From an uncultured Aeromonas sp. (GTDB lineage Bacteria; Pseudomonadota; Gammaproteobacteria; Enterobacterales; Aeromonadaceae), in the NCBI GenBank assembly GCA_945957575.1, contig CAMFLW010000001.1:51063-115062 (forward strand): DNA of 64,000 nt, read 5' to 3'. Positions 55,146 to 63,506 of this stretch are shown here, in pieces. Numbering within the stretch: the stretch's first letter is position 1; every line of letters begins with the position of its first letter. The notes beneath the pieces were generated by a model. That model made no database searches. It saw nothing but the letters and a program-made list of their open reading frames with translations, and was not told the DNA's origin. The position numbers and the translations under genes were made by a program.

Positions 55146-58100
55146 TCAGACTCCGCTCAAGCCGACGCGGGTGATCTGCACCACCATCTCGACGATCTTC
55201 TTGGCCTGCTCCATACCACTGCCGATGTTTTTGCACTCCTGGAACATGCGTGGCAACAGTTGCTTGCGAATACCCGCCTCGATGTTCTGCGGGTTGATGG
55301 AGTGCTCGGCCACCGATGCATCCACGACCGTATCGATCGCGAAGGCCAGCTTTATCCATTTGTCCTGTACCTGGCTGTCGGTGATGGCAAACACCTGTGG
55401 CAGCACCTTCTTGAACACCCCAAAGTAGGCCTGCGCGTGACGATGCCCAGCAAAGGCGTCAGGAATGTCACTCAGGCGGCGCGCCTGCACCTGCTCCTCG
55501 AACTCCCGAAACAGCATGTACTGCTTGAGCGGGTGTTCGAACAGCTTCTCCGCATCAAGGATGGCTTGGCGCAACAGCGTGGAGAAGGCCTCCTGCGCAT
55601 AAGGGTCGTCGCGTAGCTCCTGCTCAATCATGCGGGTGACCCGCGTCTTGATGATGTCGGTCTCGTTGCGGGTCTTGTTCTCGTTCCACTCTTCTGGCTG
55701 CTGCTGGCCCATCTTGCCGACGTCATAAAAGCCACCCGGCTCTTTGACCTCCACCCCGACCACATGCTTATCCAGCAGCTTCTTCACCTGCTCGGCATAT
55801 TCGTCGTAGTCCACCTTCTCACCGGCATCCTGCTGCACCAGCTGGCGCAGGCTGGAGAGTTGTTTCACCGTCTCCTTGTAGTGACGGCGATCCGCCTCGC
55901 TAAAGGCGCTGTCCTCGAAGAAAGAGGCCGACTGCAACGCCACTTTCAGGCAACTGGCAAACGCCGTGAGCGCCTCGTAGAAGTCTTCTCGCACCTTGAG
56001 GTTCACATCCACCAGTTCGCCCTTCTCCCCTTCCCCGTTCGGGGCCTCCTCCATCCTGGGCACCAGTACTTGGCGCAGTTGCTCGATATCCTGCTTGTTC
56101 TTCACCCCGGCGAAGATACCCCACAGGGTCTGGTAGAGCTGCGGCAAGCGCTTGTACTCAGTGCCCATCTGGTTGTAGAGGCCTTTGAGATCGTCAACGT
56201 CATAGCCACCTTGGGTGCGGGAAGCGAGATCCTGATACTTGCCGATGGTGGTATCCAGCTCGGATAAGATGCCGCGATAGTCGATAAGCAGGCCAAATTT
56301 CTTCTTCGGGTGCAGCCGGTTGACCCGTGCAATCGCCTGGATCAGGTTGTGCTCTTTGAGTGGCTTGTCGATATAGAGCACGGTGTTTTTTGGCTCATCG
56401 AAGCCGGTCAACAACTTGTCCACCACGATCAGCAACTTGAGGTCGTCATCCTGATCGAAACGATTCACGACATGTCTGGTGTACGCCTGCTCATCCCCAG
56501 AACCAAAGAGAGCACCGACATTATCCTTCCACCACTGAGTGACCAGCGGGGTGGTTGATTCATCGACCTCGGTGTTACCTTCCCGGCTGTCGGGCGGACT
56601 CATCACCACCGCCGACTCGAACAGTCCCGCTTCGTCGAGGTATTTTTTATAGAGCACCGCCGAGGCCTTGCTGTCACAGGCCAGCTGGCCCTTAAGCCCC
56701 TCGACGATGTGGTTTGAAAAGTGACTGGCGATATCGAACGCAATCAGCTTGATGCGGTCCTCCGCGCTGTAGATCTCGCCCTTGCGGGCAAATTTGCGTT
56801 TCAGATCGGCCTGCTGCTGCTCGTTTAACCCCTGGGTGATGCGCTCAAACCAGCTGTCGATGGCCCGCTCGTTGACCTCCAGATCGGGGATGCGCTCCTC
56901 ATAGAGCAGTGGCGTCACCGTCTTGTCTTCGACCGCCCGCTGCATGGTGTAGGCATGGACGATGGGGCCAAACTTGTTGGTGGTCTTGTCATCCTTGAGC
57001 AGCGGCGTGCCGGTAAAGGCGACAAAGGCGGCGTTGGGCAGCGCCTGCTTCATGCGGATATGGTTCTCGCCCCCCTGGCTGCGATGGCCCTCATCGATCA
57101 GCACGATGAGATCCGGGCTCTTGTTGCTGCACTCCGGCAACTTGGTCGCTGAGTTGAACTTCTGAATAAGCGAGAAGATGATCCGCTCGCTGCCCTTGCC
57201 GATCTGCTCGGCCAGCCGCTTGCCCGAGGTCGCCATGGCCGCCTCTTTATCCTTCTTGCCCGCGAGTTCGCCGCTGGAGGCGAAGGTCTTGCTGAGCTGG
57301 CTCTCCAGATCTACCCGGTCGGTCACCACCAGCAGGCGACACTGTTTCAAACTGTCGTGCAGGATCAGCGCCTTGCTGAGGAACACCATGGTGAACGACT
57401 TGCCCGACCCTGTGGTGTGCCAGATCACCCCACCTTCTCTCCCGCCATCGGAGCGTTTCTGGTTGATACGCTCGATTAACCGCTTGATGCCAAACACCTG
57501 CTGGTAGCGGGCGACTATCTTGCCCGCCTTCTTGTCAAACAGGGTGAACAACCGGGTCATCTCCAGCAACCGCTCCGGCGAGAGCAGGCTGATCAGCAGT
57601 TGATCTTGCCCAGTCACAGCAAGCTCCCCCGCCGCGATCAGGCTCTGGTACCAATCCAGGTCTTTGGCCGGACGGTGGCTGAATAAGCCTGCCAACTGCT
57701 CATCTTTGAGCGTGTTGTTTTTGATGGCGTACATCTCGGCGTCAGTGATCTCTTCTTCACGCCAGGTGGCCCAGAACTTCTCCGGCGTACCGCAGGTGCC
57801 GTAGCGCCCCTCGATACCGTTGATGGAGAGCAGCAACTGGCTATAGGCAAACAGCAGCGGGATTTCATCATGGCGCTGGTTGCGCAGGCTTTGTGAAATC
57901 CCTTCTTCAATGGTGGGGCCTTTTTTGGCATTGCCATCCGGGCGCTTGGCCTCGATCACCACCAGGGGCAAGCCATTGACGAAACAGACAATATCGGGAC
58001 GGCGAGCCTCGAGACCTGCCGAACGCATCACCCGAAACTCTTCGGTAAAGGTAAAGCGGTTATGGTGCGGGTTGTGCCAGTCAATCAGGGGGATAGTGGG

Positions 58101-58457
58101 GCTCACCTTCTTGCCATCAACAAACTCGGTGACGGACATGCCATAGAGCAGGTGGTTATAGAGCCGCTCGTTGGCTGCCTGCAACCCTTCATTGAGCGCC
58201 GGGCTGCACAGCTCGCTCACCAGATTGTCCACTGACTTGGGGGACAGCGGATAGCTCTTGCCCGCAAACACAAAGGTGCGCTCGGCCAGTACGCTGCGCA
58301 GCTGTTGACGCAGCACCACCTGATCGGCCTTGCCATCGCGCGCCGCCAGCGCCTGTTCAGGGGAGAGAAAGGTCCAGCCCAGCTGGGTCAGCAGGGTCAG
58401 GGCCGGGATCTTGGCACTGTACTCTTCCTGAAACTTTGGGGCAGCTTGCGTAGTCAT
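55146..58457 (-). CDS. hsdR: Type I restriction enzyme R subunit
   Basis: A 1103-residue translocase-nuclease. The N-terminal PD-(D/E)xK nuclease has RRPDIVCF (near 152-158) and VVIEAKRPDG (Glu169, Lys171). Walker A is TTGSGKS (348-354), Walker B LIDEGH (453-458), motif III AFTGTPLL, and late helicase motifs TGFDEPKNTVLYIDKPL and QAIARVNRLH. All active residues are present. ATG 58457 has AAGGAACACGC upstream. It cuts unmodified DNA after ATP-driven translocation with HsdM/HsdS, and lies 9 bases after the RhuM gene. Confidence 0.95.
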   Translation of the reverse strand: MTTQAAPKFQEEYSAKIPALTLLTQLGWTFLSPEQALAARDGKADQVVLRQQLRSVLAERTFVFAGKSYPLSPKSVDNLVSELCSPALNEGLQAANERLYNHLLYGMSVTEFVDGKKVSPTIPLIDWHNPHHNRFTFTEEFRVMRSAGLEARRPDIVCFVNGLPLVVIEAKRPDGNAKKGPTIEEGISQSLRNQRHDEIPLLFAYSQLLLSINGIEGRYGTCGTPEKFWATWREEEITDAEMYAIKNNTLKDEQLAGLFSHRPAKDLDWYQSLIAAGELAVTGQDQLLISLLSPERLLEMTRLFTLFDKKAGKIVARYQQVFGIKRLIERINQKRSDGGREGGVIWHTTGSGKSFTMVFLSKALILHDSLKQCRLLVVTDRVDLESQLSKTFASSGELAGKKDKEAAMATSGKRLAEQIGKGSERIIFSLIQKFNSATKLPECSNKSPDLIVLIDEGHRSQGGENHIRMKQALPNAAFVAFTGTPLLKDDKTTNKFGPIVHAYTMQRAVEDKTVTPLLYEERIPDLEVNERAIDSWFERITQGLNEQQQADLKRKFARKGEIYSAEDRIKLIAFDIASHFSNHIVEGLKGQLACDSKASAVLYKKYLDEAGLFESAVVMSPPDSREGNTEVDESTTPLVTQWWKDNVGALFGSGDEQAYTRHVVNRFDQDDDLKLLIVVDKLLTGFDEPKNTVLYIDKPLKEHNLIQAIARVNRLHPKKKFGLLIDYRGILSELDTTIGKYQDLASRTQGGYDVDDLKGLYNQMGTEYKRLPQLYQTLWGIFAGVKNKQDIEQLRQVLVPRMEEAPNGEGEKGELVDVNLKVREDFYEALTAFASCLKVALQSASFFEDSAFSEADRRHYKETVKQLSSLRQLVQQDAGEKVDYDEYAEQVKKLLDKHVVGVEVKEPGGFYDVGKMGQQQPEEWNENKTRNETDIIKTRVTRMIEQELRDDPYAQEAFSTLLRQAILDAEKLFEHPLKQYMLFREFEEQVQARRLSDIPDAFAGHRHAQAYFGVFKKVLPQVFAITDSQVQDKWIKLAFAIDTVVDASVAEHSINPQNIEAGIRKQLLPRMFQECKNIGSGMEQAKKIVEMVVQITRVGLSGV

Positions 58458-58466
58458 GCGTGTTCC

Positions 58467-59468
58467 TTACTTCTTCGGGGGCTGCCATTGCAGCAGCTCT
58501 TTAATATCCTTTTCGCCTTGCGCTTCTTTGAGCTGGCGTTGCTGCTCGGCAAATTGCACATATTCAGCCAAGGCTTTTTCATCAGCCTGTTGCTTGCTGA
58601 TGTTACCCGCACCTTGCAATACGTCGCGGTCGTTAAACTGCAAAAACTGGTCTAATTTATCCTGCCAGTCACGCAAAAATACTTGCTGGCGACGTTTGGC
58701 TTGATCTTCGGCAAAATCCAGCCACATTGACACCACCCGGTTTAGTTCATCAATTTCTGGCTGGGTTAGATAGTTTTTGGCGACTGTCACATCACCTTTG
58801 CGCACTTCCTCCCCCTTAAAACTCGTCAGCCCCATATGCGGCAGGTCGGCATCAACACGGGAGTGAATTAGCTCAGCGGCGGTTTGACCGGTGCAAGCAA
58901 AATGCAGTTTGTTCTGAATGATTTGGAAAAACTGCGTGGTTGCTTTGAAAGAGGGCTGATAGTCAGCCGCCAGCGCAAAGATCTCGCGTACCCGCAGATA
59001 GACACGCCGCTCGCTGGCCCGGATGTCGCGGATCCGCTCCAGCAGCTCGTCGAAATAATCCGGCGCCATCGACGTTCCGACCGGTGGATTTTTCAGACGC
59101 TCATCATCCATGACGAAGCCCTTGGTCAGGTATTCGCCCAGGGTGCGCGTGGCCCACTGCCGGAACTGGGTGCCACGGGCCCCGCGCACCCGATAGCCGA
59201 TGGCGAGGATCATAGGCAGGGCATAGAGCAGAGTCAGGTACGCTTTACCATCGGCGGCAGGTGTAAACTTGCGGTTTACAACTGCCCCCTCAGCCAGCTC
59301 CCCTTCTGACAAAATGGCCTTCGCATGTTTGCCGATATTCTGCTTGCTGGTCTGGTACAGCTCGGCCATCTCCTGCTGGGTTAACCAAACTTGGCCCCCC
59401 AGTTCGCGCAGTATCAGTTGTGACTGGCCATCATCGGTGGTGTAGAGGATCAGATCGTTTTCGTTCAT
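58467..59468 (-). CDS. RhuM-family (virulence RhuM) protein
   Basis: 333 residues of the RhuM family: GGQVWLTQQEMAELYQTSKQ, an HTH-like start, then FTPAADGKAYLTLLYALPMI and AIGYRVRGARGTQFRQWATR. A conserved helical C-terminal half follows (VDADLPHMGLTSFKGEEVRK, a Fic/DOC-linked motif). RhuM genes occur in pathogenicity and defence islands; the biochemical function is unknown. Here it is embedded between hsdS and hsdR, 14 bases after the SEC-C protein gene and 9 before hsdR, so it is transcribed as part of the RM operon. Confidence 0.85.
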   Translation of the reverse strand: MNENDLILYTTDDGQSQLILRELGGQVWLTQQEMAELYQTSKQNIGKHAKAILSEGELAEGAVVNRKFTPAADGKAYLTLLYALPMILAIGYRVRGARGTQFRQWATRTLGEYLTKGFVMDDERLKNPPVGTSMAPDYFDELLERIRDIRASERRVYLRVREIFALAADYQPSFKATTQFFQIIQNKLHFACTGQTAAELIHSRVDADLPHMGLTSFKGEEVRKGDVTVAKNYLTQPEIDELNRVVSMWLDFAEDQAKRRQQVFLRDWQDKLDQFLQFNDRDVLQGAGNISKQQADEKALAEYVQFAEQQRQLKEAQGEKDIKELLQWQPPKK

Positions 59469-59482
59469 CCCTTGATCTCCCT

Positions 59483-60220
59483 TCAATGCAGACAGCACTG
59501 CTTGTACTTCTTGCCACTGCCACAGGGGCAGGGCGCATTGCGCCCGACCTTGGTGGGGGCGTTGACCGGCAGGATGGGTGAGAGTGCTGGTGAGAGTGCT
59601 GGCGAGAATGCTGACGACAGTGCTGCCGCGAGTGCCTCTATCTGCATCGTGTTTGTCCCCCGCAGTGCCTGAAAATGGGCGTACAACTTCAAGGCGGCGG
59701 GGGCCACCTCGGCCACGCTCTGTTGGTATTGCGTCAGCGAGAGACGGGTCAACTGCGCCAGCTGCTCATCACTGCCATGCAGGCGAATAAGCGCCAACGC
59801 CTCTTGCTGCTCGAGGGGGAGCGCGGGCCAGTTGCCCAATGCCACGCCACGCAGATATCCCGCACACCACCATTTAGCGATCTCGACGGGGGGGTCCATA
59901 TTGGGGGCAAGGGTAAAAATGGGCTCGAACTCGTCGTGCTGCTCGGTTAAGGCGTAGGAGAGGAACGCCAACTGGATCATCACCTGTTGCATCACGCGGT
60001 CCCGCTCGGCCCGATCACGCCATGCGGGCTCGAGCCCGCCCCAGATGGTGGGCCACCAGCGGTCAATGGGCAGCAGCTGTGGGCTGGAGATCACCGCGGT
60101 CAGAAAACCATCCAGCTCGGCGAGGTTGCGAATGGCATTGGTGTTGCCATATTCGCGCAAGCGCGCTTCCAACCAGAGGTTCTCCGCCTCATCGGCGGCA
60201 TCTATCATGAGTGGGTTCAT
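59483..60220 (-). CDS. YecA/UPF0149-family protein with SEC-C zinc motif
   Basis: 245 residues. The N-terminal helical UPF0149 domain includes LAELDGFLTAVISSPQLLPI and the segment KWWCAGYLRGVALGNW. A low-complexity linker of Ser-Pro-Ala-Leu repeats (DNA repeats at 59577-59636) joins it to a C-terminal SEC-C motif, NAPCPCGSGKKYKQCCLH, which binds zinc and in SecA contacts SecB or ribosomes. Its start is 1 base after the hsdS stop, and the RhuM gene follows 14 bases later. A role in the RM system is not known; it may simply be carried along. Confidence 0.82.
   Translation of the reverse strand: MNPLMIDAADEAENLWLEARLREYGNTNAIRNLAELDGFLTAVISSPQLLPIDRWWPTIWGGLEPAWRDRAERDRVMQQVMIQLAFLSYALTEQHDEFEPIFTLAPNMDPPVEIAKWWCAGYLRGVALGNWPALPLEQQEALALIRLHGSDEQLAQLTRLSLTQYQQSVAEVAPAALKLYAHFQALRGTNTMQIEALAAALSSAFSPALSPALSPILPVNAPTKVGRNAPCPCGSGKKYKQCCLH
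59577..59636 (-). repeat. Five imperfect 12-bp tandem repeats in the YecA-like gene
   Basis: GGTGAGAGTGCT at 59577-59588 and 59589-59600, then three diverging copies to 59636. On the coding strand they give the Ser-Pro-Ala-Leu linker. The multiple-of-three unit allows length change without frameshift. Confidence 0.8.
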
Positions 60221-60221
60221 C

Positions 60222-61442
60222 TTAAGCGGCCTCCTCCACCTTGACCCGCCGCTTGCCGGTTAGCAGTTGTTGCATCAGGGCCTTTTTCTCTTGCTTTATG
60301 GCATCTAGCTTATGTTGTAGAGCAGAGATGTCCTGATCGGCGGTGGAGAGCACTACTGCTATTTTTTGTTGTTCCTCTAAGCTTGGGTATGGCAGCTTCA
60401 AGAATGAAAAGTCTTCATAGCTGATCTGCTTTCCATCCCGGATTCCGATTACCGCAACAGCCAGATGACCAATAAAGTCATAAGACTTGTAATATTGCTT
60501 ATAGAACTCATCATCAATCAACCGAATTGGTTCTAATACGGTGTATGCAGGGCTAACCAAGCCTCGATAGTTTGAGTATTCCAAACCGCCCTGGAATGAG
60601 CGAAGGCTAATAATGAAATTACCCGGAACAACAAGTTTGTAACCTTGAGTAGAGCCATCAGGCATTACTACTCGACGTTCGAGCATTGAGCGTGGCAATA
60701 CGCCTTGGTCTTGCGTAACCGCCAATAACTCTTCAGTTTCAGAGTTATTTTTCCGGGAGATTGTTTTGAACAATTCACAGGCCTTTAGCCACCTCCACTC
60801 CCCACTAAACCTCACACCATTGTTATCCAGCAGGCGTTTTTGGCCGGTAAGCAGTTGCTGCATCAGCGCCTTTTTCTGCTGCTGGCTATTGGCCAGCAGT
60901 TGCTCGGTGGTGCTGATAGCCTTATCCCAAGTGGAGAGGATTTTGGCTATTTCCTTCTGTTCTGAAATTGGCGGAACAAGTAATGGAATTTTCTCAAGCG
61001 ATGCTTTGTTCAGTTTGTAGCGACCGGCACCTTGGCGGCTTAGAAAACTGAATATATCGCGGTGCATGAAATAGTAATAAAACCATTCCCTTGTAGCTTT
61101 ATTTGTACCCTCAATAATGTGTGCATGATTGTTAACAGTGCACTTTCCATCAACAAGTTGAGTCATTGACTGAACTTCATATTTCAGAAAATGATCGCCA
61201 TCTTCACCAATTAAGGCGAATGAACCATCTTGCTCAAAGGTTCCAATGTATCCTTGAATTTTTGTAGGTCCATAGTAAGGGAATGCACCCAAATTTTTCT
61301 CACGCTCTTCTTCGCTAATGGGTTTGCGAAGATTATTTCTAATATTAAAAATTGAACCTACATAGCTAAACGACCAGTTATCAGGAACATCTCTGATTCT
61401 GGCTTGCATCAATTCAAGTTGGGAATATTGCTTAGAGCCCAT
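60222..61442 (-). CDS. hsdS: Type I RM specificity subunit
   Basis: A 406-residue DNA-recognition subunit with two target recognition domains (residues about 1-150 and 205-350), each followed by a conserved coiled-coil: SEQKEIAKILSTWDKAISTTEQ near the middle (in part) and LEEQQKIAVVLSTADQDISA near the end. Both spacers end KKALMQQLLTG. The DNA coding for the recognition domains is visibly AT-richer than the repeats and the neighbours, as expected for domains exchanged between strains. The ATG overlaps hsdM by 11 bases. The target sequence cannot be predicted by eye. Confidence 0.93.
   Translation of the reverse strand: MGSKQYSQLELMQARIRDVPDNWSFSYVGSIFNIRNNLRKPISEEEREKNLGAFPYYGPTKIQGYIGTFEQDGSFALIGEDGDHFLKYEVQSMTQLVDGKCTVNNHAHIIEGTNKATREWFYYYFMHRDIFSFLSRQGAGRYKLNKASLEKIPLLVPPISEQKEIAKILSTWDKAISTTEQLLANSQQQKKALMQQLLTGQKRLLDNNGVRFSGEWRWLKACELFKTISRKNNSETEELLAVTQDQGVLPRSMLERRVVMPDGSTQGYKLVVPGNFIISLRSFQGGLEYSNYRGLVSPAYTVLEPIRLIDDEFYKQYYKSYDFIGHLAVAVIGIRDGKQISYEDFSFLKLPYPSLEEQQKIAVVLSTADQDISALQHKLDAIKQEKKALMQQLLTGKRRVKVEEAA
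60255..60876 (-). repeat. Direct repeat pair in hsdS coding the two coiled-coil ends
   Basis: A 34-base segment at 60255-60288 and again at 60843-60876, with about five mismatches, both encoding LTG followed upstream by KKALMQQL. Repeats of this kind allow shuffling of recognition domains by recombination. Confidence 0.75.
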
Positions 61443-62955
61443 AACCCAGCTCCTCCAGATACTTTGCCATCTCGATTTCCAGCTCGGCCAGTTGGGTTTT
61501 CAGTTGTTCGCGCTCGGCCCGCACCGCCAGCAGATCGATCTCGGCTTCTTCCTCGAAGGTATCCACATAGCGGGGAATATTGAGGTTGTAGTCGTTCTCT
61601 TTGATCTCTTTCAGCGAGGCGAGATAGGCATATTTATCGACATTGCCGCCGTTGCGATAGGTAGCGACAATCTTGGCGATATTGTCCGCGCTTAACAGGT
61701 TCTGGTTTTTACCCGCCTTGAACTCGCGGCTGGCGTCGATAAACAGCACATTGTCATCCACCTTCTGCTTTTTAAAGATCAGGATGGCGGCGGGGATGCC
61801 GGTGCCATAGAAAAGCTTCTCCGGCAGGCCGATCACCGCATCGAGCAGATTCTCGTCGATCAACTGCTGGCGAATTTTCCCCTCGCTCGACCCACGGAAC
61901 AGCACGCCGTGGGGCACCACGACGCCCATGCGGCCGCTCTTGGGTTTGAGGGTCTCAATCATATGGAGGATAAAGGCGTAATCCCCCTTGGTCTTGGGCG
62001 GCAGCCCACGCTTGAAGCGACCGAACTTATCGTTGCCCGCCTCCTCATAACCCCATTTATCCAGCGAAAAGGGCGGGTTGGCGGTCACGATATCAAAGCG
62101 CAGCAGATCACCGTTTTTATCCAGCAGCTTGGGGTTACGGATAGTGTCGCCCCACTCGATCTTGTGGTTGTCTTCCCCGTGCAGGAACATGTTCATCTTG
62201 GCCAGCGACCAGGTAGAGCCGATAGCCTCCTGCCCGTAGAGGGCGTAGTGCTTCTCGCCATGGTTTGCCACTACCTTGCGGCCGCACTTCATCAACAGCG
62301 ACCCCGAGCCACAGGCCGGATCGCAGATGGTGTCGCCCGGCATCGGCTCCAGCAGCTCGGCGATAAGATCAGAAACTTCGGGCGGGGTATAGAACTCCCC
62401 CGCCTTCTGGCCGCCGCTGGCGGCGAAGTTCTTGATGAGATACTCGTAGGCGTTGCCGATCACATCCAGGGTGCCGACCCGGCTGGGCTTGAGGTTGAGC
62501 TCATCCTTGGCAAAGTCTTCCATCAGATGGCGCAGTATGGTGTTCTTCTGCTTCTCTTCGCCGAGGCGGTCGGTGTTGAAGCTGATGTCCTGAAACACGC
62601 TCTTGCCCGCGTCTTTGAGCTTGGTGCCGTTGGCCTCTTCGATGGCGTGCAGCGCCTGATCGATCCGCTCGCCGTTGCCTGGCTCGTGACGACGCTCATA
62701 AAGAGCGTAGAAACTGGCCTGTTTGGGCAGCACGAAACGCTCGTTTTTGAGCATCTCTTCAATGAGCTCCGGCTCATCGCCATATTCGGCCTGGTAGCCA
62801 TCGTAGTGATCCTGCCAAACATCGGAGATGTATTTCAGGAACAGCATGGTGAGCACGAAATCTTTATAGGTATCAGGGCTGACAGTGCCACGGAAGGTGT
62901 CGCAGGCAGACCAGAGGGCCTTGTTGATATCGTCCTGGTTTATCGAGTTAGTCAT
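61432..62955 (-). CDS. hsdM: Type I RM DNA adenine methyltransferase subunit
   Basis: A 507-residue N6-adenine methyltransferase. The SAM motif is DPACGSGSLL (212-221), the catalytic motif NPPF (293-296), and the N-terminal helical domain begins INQDDINKALWSACDTFRG. AGEFYTPPEVSDLIAELLEP precedes the SAM motif as in the EcoR124-like (type IC) group. With HsdS it protects self DNA; with HsdR it forms the restriction complex. ATG 62955 has AAGGAATTGTG upstream. It is the first gene of the operon, so the promoter should lie in the 62956-63320 stretch. Confidence 0.95.
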   Translation of the reverse strand: MTNSINQDDINKALWSACDTFRGTVSPDTYKDFVLTMLFLKYISDVWQDHYDGYQAEYGDEPELIEEMLKNERFVLPKQASFYALYERRHEPGNGERIDQALHAIEEANGTKLKDAGKSVFQDISFNTDRLGEEKQKNTILRHLMEDFAKDELNLKPSRVGTLDVIGNAYEYLIKNFAASGGQKAGEFYTPPEVSDLIAELLEPMPGDTICDPACGSGSLLMKCGRKVVANHGEKHYALYGQEAIGSTWSLAKMNMFLHGEDNHKIEWGDTIRNPKLLDKNGDLLRFDIVTANPPFSLDKWGYEEAGNDKFGRFKRGLPPKTKGDYAFILHMIETLKPKSGRMGVVVPHGVLFRGSSEGKIRQQLIDENLLDAVIGLPEKLFYGTGIPAAILIFKKQKVDDNVLFIDASREFKAGKNQNLLSADNIAKIVATYRNGGNVDKYAYLASLKEIKENDYNLNIPRYVDTFEEEAEIDLLAVRAEREQLKTQLAELEIEMAKYLEELGYGL

Positions 62956-63295
62956 AAGTCACAATTCCTTGGGCAGTGGCCGGATAAACGGGAAAGCGCG
63001 GACGCTTGAGCGGGGGCAGGATCCATCGTTCAAGCCAGCGGGCCGCGCGGGAGAGGCCCAACACTGAGGGTGGCAAGGGGCGGCACGTTCACAACATATC
63101 GCGTTATCGCCAATGATGCGGCGGCAGTCTGTCGCAACTGGCGCAGGTGCGTCAAGCGTGCCAGCTCGCATTTTGCCGCTATCGTTATGATCGCGATAAA
63201 GATCTGACGGCGAGCGGACCATCGACGCGGGTCACGTCACTGATATTGCTCAATCAACGCCCGGCTGTTGCGCAATTCATGCACCGCGCAAATAG

Positions 63296-63320
63296 AAAGA
63301 CCCTGCGATGCAGGGTCTTT
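63296..63320. terminator. Terminator-like hairpin 1 near the repeat patch
   Basis: AAAGACCCTGC (63296-63306) and GCAGGGTCTTT (63310-63320), perfect pairing, loop GAT. It abuts a GTTTCCAGCTTAAATG repeat at 63323. Confidence 0.75.
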
Positions 63321-63322
63321 CA

Positions 63323-63490
63323 GTTTCCAGCTTAAATGTCCGAGCTCACCAACCGAGATCATTTTTGTAATTTAATTACAGATAATCACCGCACAAAATA
63401 AAAAGGCCCTGCTGTTGCAGGGCCTTTGAGTTTCCAACTTAAATGGTCGGTTTCCAACTTCAATGTCACGGTTTCCAACTTAAATGGCCG
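63323..63490 (+). repeat. Four copies of a GTTTCCA(A/G)CTTAAATG repeat
   Basis: Copies begin at 63323, 63430, 63450 and 63471. The last three are head-to-tail with 20-21-base spacing: GTTTCCAACTTAAATGGTCG, GTTTCCAACTTCAATGTCAC and GTTTCCAACTTAAATGGCCG. The first is GTTTCCAGCTTAAATGTCCG. The array ends 16 bases from the gcvP stop. Reiterated ends of about 20 bp are known in IS21-family elements, but no transposase is present; this could be a leftover element end. Confidence 0.75.
63402..63427 (-). terminator. Terminator after gcvP
   Basis: AAAGGCCCTGC (63402-63412) and GCAGGGCCTTT (63417-63427); the minus strand continues TTTATTTTG. It lies about 80 bases past the gcvP stop, with three repeat copies between. 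Confidence 0.85.
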
Positions 63491-63506
63491 TGATCATAAA
63501 CACCAC

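Larger units (their letters stand above)
62956..63506. other. Gene-free stretch between hsdM and gcvP
   Basis: 551 bases. The part up to about 63290 is GC-rich with short open frames on both strands that I cannot assign; none has a ribosome site or a recognisable motif. The part from 63296 holds two similar terminators and the GTTTCCAACTTAAATG repeats. The hsdM promoter must be here, but I cannot point to it. Confidence 0.6.

Noticed and set aside
62959..63222. An 87-codon minus-strand frame upstream of hsdM, and a 62-codon plus-strand frame at 63147
   Set aside because: No ribosome site and no family resemblance; they overlap each other on opposite strands.
63323..63490. A CRISPR array
   Set aside because: The repeats are head-to-tail every 20-21 bases with almost no spacer and there are no cas genes.
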